From Neopestalotiopsis rosae (taxonomy: Eukaryota > Ascomycota > Sordariomycetes > Amphisphaeriales > Sporocadaceae), in assembly GCA_023078685.1 (NCBI GenBank), contig JALGAS010000008.1, forward strand, positions 2,976,001-3,040,000: a stretch of 64,000 bases of DNA. Reading direction: 5' to 3'. Made by a program: the position numbers and the translations under genes. This document shows, one piece after another, positions 59,801-64,000 of the stretch. The notes under the pieces are model-generated. The model was not told the DNA's origin and searched no databases. It was given only the letters and a program-made list of their open reading frames with translations. How positions within the stretch are numbered: position 1 is the stretch's first letter; each line of letters starts with the position of its first letter.

Positions 59801-61332
59801 GCGGTGAATTCCTTGCGTTTCCTGCGCGGAAAGGATCTGAATGTACAACAAGCTCAAGCTCCAGCAGCTCCGGGATTGCGCTGTTTGCACAGCATGTTGC
59901 CGTGATCCCGGCGCCGACTGCGCCTCTGGCGGAGGATGAAATCTGGGATGAGTATAATGATCTGCTTGGTGATGTCCCTCCGTCTGCAACTTCTTCGAAG
60001 GGCATTCCATTTCATCTGGAAGGCTATGGCACCAAATTGGCAAAAAGGGTTACCGGCCCCCTCGAGTCACCCACTGTACGCACGTTTCCACCTCGAGTGC
60101 AGGTAGAGGAAGAGTCCAAGGACGAAGCAAAAGACGTCCGGAGTTCCATCACAACCGGAAAGTCGACTTCAAGTCACTTCAGTGCCGATATGACGGCGCG
60201 CATCAATGCAGCCTTTCGATTCGGTGCTGAGCCTCCAGAGACTCCATTCTCGGTCTCGGAATTTGTGTCAGGATACAAGGACAGAAACCATATTCCAGAC
60301 TCTCCAGGCATTCGCAGGTCTGTTCAGAGGAGTAGCGCAAGTTCGGCAATGAGTCGTCAGACCAGAGCTTCGGGCAGCAGCAGTGCCAGTGACGAGACTC
60401 CGCTTGCTCAAGTGAACCTCAGAGTTGGGTCCATGACAGTCAGTAAATGGCTCACTTTTGGCCACGTGCTTTTCAGCCCAGCTCGAGATGAGCTCGTACC
60501 TGTTGTTGGTTCCCTAAAGAGGCATTCCATCCTGGTCATTGACGGACTTGGCAACGATGATTGGTCATTCTACGCCGCCGAAACTTACCCTGCGGCAACC
60601 TTCTTCAACCTATCTCCTCGTGCACCAGTATCCCAAGAATACCGAACTTCGACGCAATTCCCACTATCGCCACCCAACCATCACCAGATCCAGTATACCT
60701 CACACATGGACAAGTTTCCGTTTGGATCCGAGAGCTTCACGACGGTCGTCTTTCGATTTCCCGCCATGGCTCCTGAATCTCACTACCGCAACATCATTGC
60801 TGAAGCTCGACGCGTGTTGAAGCCCGGTGGCTATGTTGAACTTTCGATACTGGATGTCGACTTGAACAAGATGGGAACTCACACTCGGCGCGCAGTTCGA
60901 CAGCTAAAGGAGCGCATCAGTGCACAACAATCTGAGATCAGTCTCAGCAGCACTGCCGACACCATACTCCGCCTCCTTGGAAAGCAAGGTTTCACCGACA
61001 TCAAGAACTGCTGGGTCGGTGTTCCTGTGGCTAGTGCGGTTGCCGGCTCTTCATCAGAAGGTGGTTCGCGGAGGCGAACAAAGGATGAACGGAGCCTGGC
61101 CGAAATGATGAATGACGAGTCCGAAAGGGGCGATGCCAACATCACCAAGATGGTTGCCAAGGTCGGCCGCTGGTGGTACAATCGCCTCTATGAGACCTCG
61201 ACAGGCATGAAGACCTCAATTTGGAGGGACCGCACACTCTTGGCTGAGTGTGAGGAGTGCGACACGAGACTGAAGCTCATGGTCTGCTATGCAAAGATGC
61301 CAGAGACAAAGACTCGACTTGCAAGCATTTGA
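56842..61332 (+). CDS. Large disordered protein with C-terminal methyltransferase-like domain
   Basis: Uninterrupted, 1496 residues. About 1200 residues are disordered, rich in Ser, Pro, Thr and Arg, with many SP/TP and RxxS sites. From about residue 1205 a class I methyltransferase fold can be traced: strand and loop ILVIDGLGNDDWSFYAAETYP (motif I position), FNLSP (motif II), then FPFGSESFTTVVFRF and ARRVLKPGGYVELS, the last a clear post-motif III of the Methyltransf_11 type. Motif I lacks the second glycine pair (usual GCGTG, here GLGND), and the acidic residue that holds the SAM ribose is Asn, so SAM binding is doubtful. A Trp/Tyr-rich tail with CEECDTRLKLM ends the protein. I do not recognise a named orthologue; it may be a pseudoenzyme scaffold. 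Confidence 0.8.
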   Translation: MSSLRSRSQSRNMSGSGPMQRRMVGHMETSSEDLTHSQGNTASRTTSRLPAPRFTTQSRIPQNPAPRRPSTSSTQPPLKDAGQPRSVAAYSSQSKPAYKSSAIPVKERETVVTQPRARPVLRRKQSLVPTGSSDTRNHPLVNHEKAKSTSSISRPQVLVDLPAPRLEQMSTKLPVENHISLKVDLPVMRTENVYPELDRYRNIQVPRDGPAGEMLFRLATHDLPPPTPLFSGSSQSQLSSFSGSPSTRFSESPGGGPYSRDTTPTSMSSVSPGLVFPSRNTVTRAKQPSRPPVTRRRAGSTARDNDDDSDIESHALSMVQESLASSSSSSTTVRDAEKNFKKKGSLESRPPNPPPRKSSHKLRKDYDSHASPSKTSRKQAPPVMRSPSPVRSPPQTLPPNVQKATAASQARATPPLRPSRENTPDLYSQFGGPLPVIQSNLSSTSLAERRRSGQMPPSSLPRSLSSTSIQEQQTRPKVPASRQPTPSPKPAPTSLPQPGKAEPSRPTRTPSPGVSTFRSKFGLFTRRKTDTDANTDKKEKPSRKGPAAGTGHEGYGKIGAARRRNSGIAPPAAASSSDSLASTQSVDPFFLARLNPVVIAGGEIIENRNASAELSRNDSSQSLSYTRPSIDSRKGSSTSLSSRDDPRNTLWPSAMPHTSLHSRQPSNSSDIDVNPMKSTLAFRRSIQRLGTPGDHKPVNLPQPINTRGITSPSLASVDTIFTDDSLALSQSDLEMPPTQLAPAPRKLTKRPKSPRKWNLFSRSQKKDTPVTKPTPADAAPSKSVAFYTILDSSEQEDTSSPDIPDIKDILREADIVVPPSLPTQSTVGQSHERNPSTQSLGNATRPTLVQRPAMIQVQSAPMIANPQISLRQRPVEVEAKKEQVQPTLGRPSRLPQVGRIPKVVNRRPEHTSTKSFSRPFNRVSLQPPALHRRSVSSDSIAKGPSPPMLSTPELSQDASTITTSTVGPPPRVLGHRKSRSLDSARPSGEFLAFPARKGSECTTSSSSSSSGIALFAQHVAVIPAPTAPLAEDEIWDEYNDLLGDVPPSATSSKGIPFHLEGYGTKLAKRVTGPLESPTVRTFPPRVQVEEESKDEAKDVRSSITTGKSTSSHFSADMTARINAAFRFGAEPPETPFSVSEFVSGYKDRNHIPDSPGIRRSVQRSSASSAMSRQTRASGSSSASDETPLAQVNLRVGSMTVSKWLTFGHVLFSPARDELVPVVGSLKRHSILVIDGLGNDDWSFYAAETYPAATFFNLSPRAPVSQEYRTSTQFPLSPPNHHQIQYTSHMDKFPFGSESFTTVVFRFPAMAPESHYRNIIAEARRVLKPGGYVELSILDVDLNKMGTHTRRAVRQLKERISAQQSEISLSSTADTILRLLGKQGFTDIKNCWVGVPVASAVAGSSSEGGSRRRTKDERSLAEMMNDESERGDANITKMVAKVGRWWYNRLYETSTGMKTSIWRDRTLLAECEECDTRLKLMVCYAKMPETKTRLASI

Positions 61333-63437
61333 TTCCACTTCAACACGGGTTTGAAAGCAACACAGGATATACGGGGACTTCATCTTCCCCTTTACCATTA
61401 ATTGTCTTCATTGATCCAGGCAAAGTCGGACCTTGTCTGGATCAAGAGATGTACCCACATTCGCTTTAGCCTTACTCCAGGTGGAATACAGGCGTGTAAA
61501 GAAGGTATGGGAACCCCACCAAAGATTCAAGAGGGCGCGAGCCCAAACTTCAGCATATCAAGAGACTGTTTTTCTCTTTGATGCATATACACATCAGAAG
61601 GCGTTTTGAAGTGTAGCACTTATTTTATTCAATTTTCTTCTTTCAGGCTGCAGGACAGATACCCAACAGCTCCACTGCTGTGTGGGCATAGGGCGAATTG
61701 GTTAGTTAATGGGACGTATCCGCGGATGAGATGTTAATGAGTGAGCATCGGGTCTGCACTTTAGTGTTGCTGGCTGTCGGATGCACTGTTTGTACGCAAG
61801 GGATCGCGAAGGGAGGAGAGCTGGCTTTTTTTACCACACGACACAAGGAATGATGGCATGATGAACGACTTTTGTTTGCGCGATTGCAATGGCAAATGGC
61901 AACTAGATATATTAGCAAGCGTCTCGGCGCTTTTGAGATACCCCAGTCGTTTCCAATACATATATGTTGAGAACTATATAAATGATTACATTGTGCTACT
62001 GACTGCTCAGATCTCATTAGTCTGGTCGAGTCCGTTGTTTTCACCTTGCGTGTAGTCGTTCTCGTCCACGGGATGTCATCATCCGTCATTTATTACTATA
62101 TACTCTGTAGTCCCTGAAAAGCAAGGCGATTTCCCCCTCTGCACACAAGACACAAAATTCGCTCGAGTCAGATGCCCCCCAGCTGACATGACAGCAGAGG
62201 GCGGGAATCGGCCAGCGGCAGCATTCAGATCAGTCGGGGCGGAAAGCTGCAGTGGCACGATGGCGCGTCCTGAGACCTTTTGCAGGGTGTAACGCCGCCG
62301 AGAATCAAAAGATGGTCTTTCTGGCTTTGCTACTGGACCAAGTTTCCAGATTTCCACAATTTCCTATTCCCGGCAATAAATACACTTATAATAATGACAA
62401 TAATAATGGCACCACGTGCTTTTAGCTAGAACTGTTTTTCTTTTTTTATCTGCGGGTTTTTTTCTTCGGATTATTCAGCCTCAAGTCAGCGTCGCAACCG
62501 CGCTGTGGATGGAAATCCCCAAAGAGCGAAGCTAGGTTACATTTACTTTCTCAGAAATGCTTTTTCCGGGCTTTGGGCGGGCAGCGCGAAGACGCCACGG
62601 CGGCGGGAGTCCGGTCTTTTGGCCTGCCCAATTTGGAGTTATGGGTGGTATTGGAGGGGGACATGTCGTGCCAAGAGTTGCCGAGATAAGGTGAGCGAGA
62701 GAGAGACAGAGAGAGAATTGAACAAACATGTGTGTGTTGCGAGGTAAGGGTCCCTCCCGAGCGGTCCCCTGTTCTCTCTCGCCTGTTCTGGATTATCCAT
62801 TCTGGGCAATACTCGACTCCACTATTCGGGTCTTCCAATACTACCCCTCCAATCCCTATTGAGCTGCTTTGGTGATATGGGGGTCATGGCGCAAACGGGC
62901 TGGACCCTCGAGACATACATTTGAACCAGAGACACAGGAAAATAGAGAAATGACACCACGCCAATCGTGACATGTCAAGAAACATGCATCTTAATTCCAT
63001 GGTTCCTTACCCGGATCCTTCTTCTCAGAGGCCCTTTGCAACCCCACATTTCCAATCTAATTTCCCACGCCCTGGCAAAACTGTCACTCTGCTCGATGTA
63101 CCCGGACCCAGACCCGTGCCTGTCACAAGGGAAAGAAAGAAACGAGCAGGATTAAGAGAGACGTGAGATATAAATACTTCTGGTAACCAGCCGTTCCTTG
63201 TCAGGAAGTGCCGTGTTGATCTTCTCTCCATTTTTAATACTCTGCCCTACCACACTTTCGTCCCATAAAAAGCTCCGATTATAGTCAAGAAAGCTCGGTG
63301 CAGGTCTATATAGAGGTTCACGACAGCTCACCACTTGCCTTGGGAACCAATCACAGCTACGGAGTACTTTGATCCCCCTCCACTATAGACAACTGATCCT
63401 ATTATCACCCTCAATCATACAACCAGAAAACTCCAAG
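61333..63437. other. Intergenic, methyltransferase-like to CVNH gene
   Basis: 2.1 kb without a supportable gene. Contains GA-rich repeats near 62690-62715 and candidate TATA boxes at 63169-63176 and 63307-63312. Confidence 0.6.
63169..63176 (+). promoter_or_regulatory. Candidate TATA box of the CVNH gene
   Basis: TATAAATA, 262 bases before the start codon at 63438. A second TATATA at 63307 is an alternative. Confidence 0.35.
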
Positions 63438-64000
63438 ATGCGATCCATTCTCACCACCATCATCCTGACCTCGTCCGCCTCAGTGGCATTGGGCCAAGGC
63501 TTTTACAACTCGTGCTTCCAGACCTGGGAACTAGGCTACCACCACAGCAACAACTTTGTAGTAGCCAAGTGCTCTTCAACATCCACATCCCCCAACAGCA
63601 CCAATGTGATCGCCGGCAACACCACCAGCGCCATTGACCTCCTCGACTGCCTCAAGAACACCGAGGGCGTCCTGCAGCCCGGGCGCCTCGGCCACGCCTT
63701 CTACACCTGCCAGGACTGCACCGCCTCGCTCACCGACGCCACCATCTCTTGTCAGTGTCGGAATTCGCATAATGACTTTTTGCCTACTTCGCTTGATTTG
63801 GGTGAGTCTTCTTCCCACTCTTCTTTTTCTTTTTGACCTGCTCTTGGGTGGGACAGCGAGACGAAAGTTCAACGTTGCTGATGCGAATTTGGGCAGATAC
63901 CGTCATTACAAACAACAATGGTATTCTAGGTTGCTTTGATCTACCGGGTGAGTAAATATTCTCCGATCTGTATTCCTCAAAAATGCAGGAGGTCCTTTTG
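63438..64000 (+). CDS. Secreted cyanovirin-N-homology (CVNH) protein, 3' end outside window
   Basis: Partial gene. Exon 1 is 63438-63801 and exon 2 is 63897-63947; a GTGAGT donor at 63948 opens an intron that leaves the window. The first 19 residues (MRSILTTIILTSSASVALG) are a signal peptide, which fixes the start although the frame is open upstream. The mature part has the CVNH layout: FYNSCFQTWEL, later LLDCLKNTEG, a Cys-x2-Cys pair (CQDC), SCQC, and across the splice joint SLDLDTVITNNNGILGCF, the family's strand signature. CVNH proteins are small fungal lectin-fold proteins, several binding mannose-type glycans; a role at the cell surface or in the medium is likely. Extra cysteines suggest disulfide stabilisation. 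The C-terminus cannot be seen. Confidence 0.88.

Noticed and set aside
59199..60005. 268-codon frame antisense to the methyltransferase-like gene
   Set aside because: Shadow of the Ser/Pro-rich coding strand; no domain.
1..64000. CRISPR array, rRNA, transposase or biosynthetic cluster
   Set aside because: I looked for regularly spaced repeats, rRNA signatures, transposase or reverse-transcriptase motifs and PKS/NRPS modules and found none.

Overview
The window reads as nuclear DNA of a filamentous ascomycete, most likely a sordariomycete. The genes are interrupted by short introns (mostly 49-76 nt, a few 85-222 nt) with GTRNGT donors, CTRAC-type branch sites and YAG acceptors. The gene set also fits: mitochondrial EF-Tu, the P5-type disulfide isomerase ERp38/TigA, the Dsc1/Tul1 E3 ligase, THO1 and a secreted cyanovirin-N-homology protein. 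I place it no lower than class. Fifteen protein-coding genes are supported, twelve on + and three on -; ten of them have introns and were assembled here by joining exons.

Left part (1-13300): tuf1 (mitochondrial translation), a 157-residue single-pass membrane protein, RPS29 (-, three exons with a 9-nt last coding exon), erp38 (ER oxidative folding), an HSBP1-like coiled-coil gene (-), and dsc1 (Golgi RING E3 ligase, SREBP pathway). The last two are divergent and share a 524-bp promoter. This is compact housekeeping DNA except for 3.9-7.0 kb, which holds a tRNA-like relic and a 20-bp inverted-repeat pair.

Middle (13301-30595): one gene, a serine-rich disordered protein at 24001-25143, lies in about 16 kb with no other supportable gene. 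Three G-quadruplex-capable tracts lie in its upstream side.

30596-35554: a caspase/metacaspase-like gene, a divergent 6-phosphogluconate dehydrogenase homologue whose cofactor loop looks NAD-type, and a Ure2-like glutathione S-transferase (-). All fit stress or redox roles, but a functional link is inference.

37625-46513: an atypical Rho-family GTPase (long N-terminal extension, arginine where the catalytic glutamine belongs, no CaaX box) is followed on the same strand by a 1853-residue protein with a DH-like domain and PH-like domains. This possible GTPase/GEF neighbour pair is the most interesting hypothesis in the window.

47551-64000: THO1 (mRNA export); an 8.3-kb gene-free stretch with a tRNA-like Pol III unit; a 1496-residue disordered protein ending in a methyltransferase fold with a degraded cofactor site; and the first two exons of a secreted CVNH protein that runs off the end. 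I saw no transposase, CRISPR array, rRNA, intact tRNA or biosynthetic cluster.
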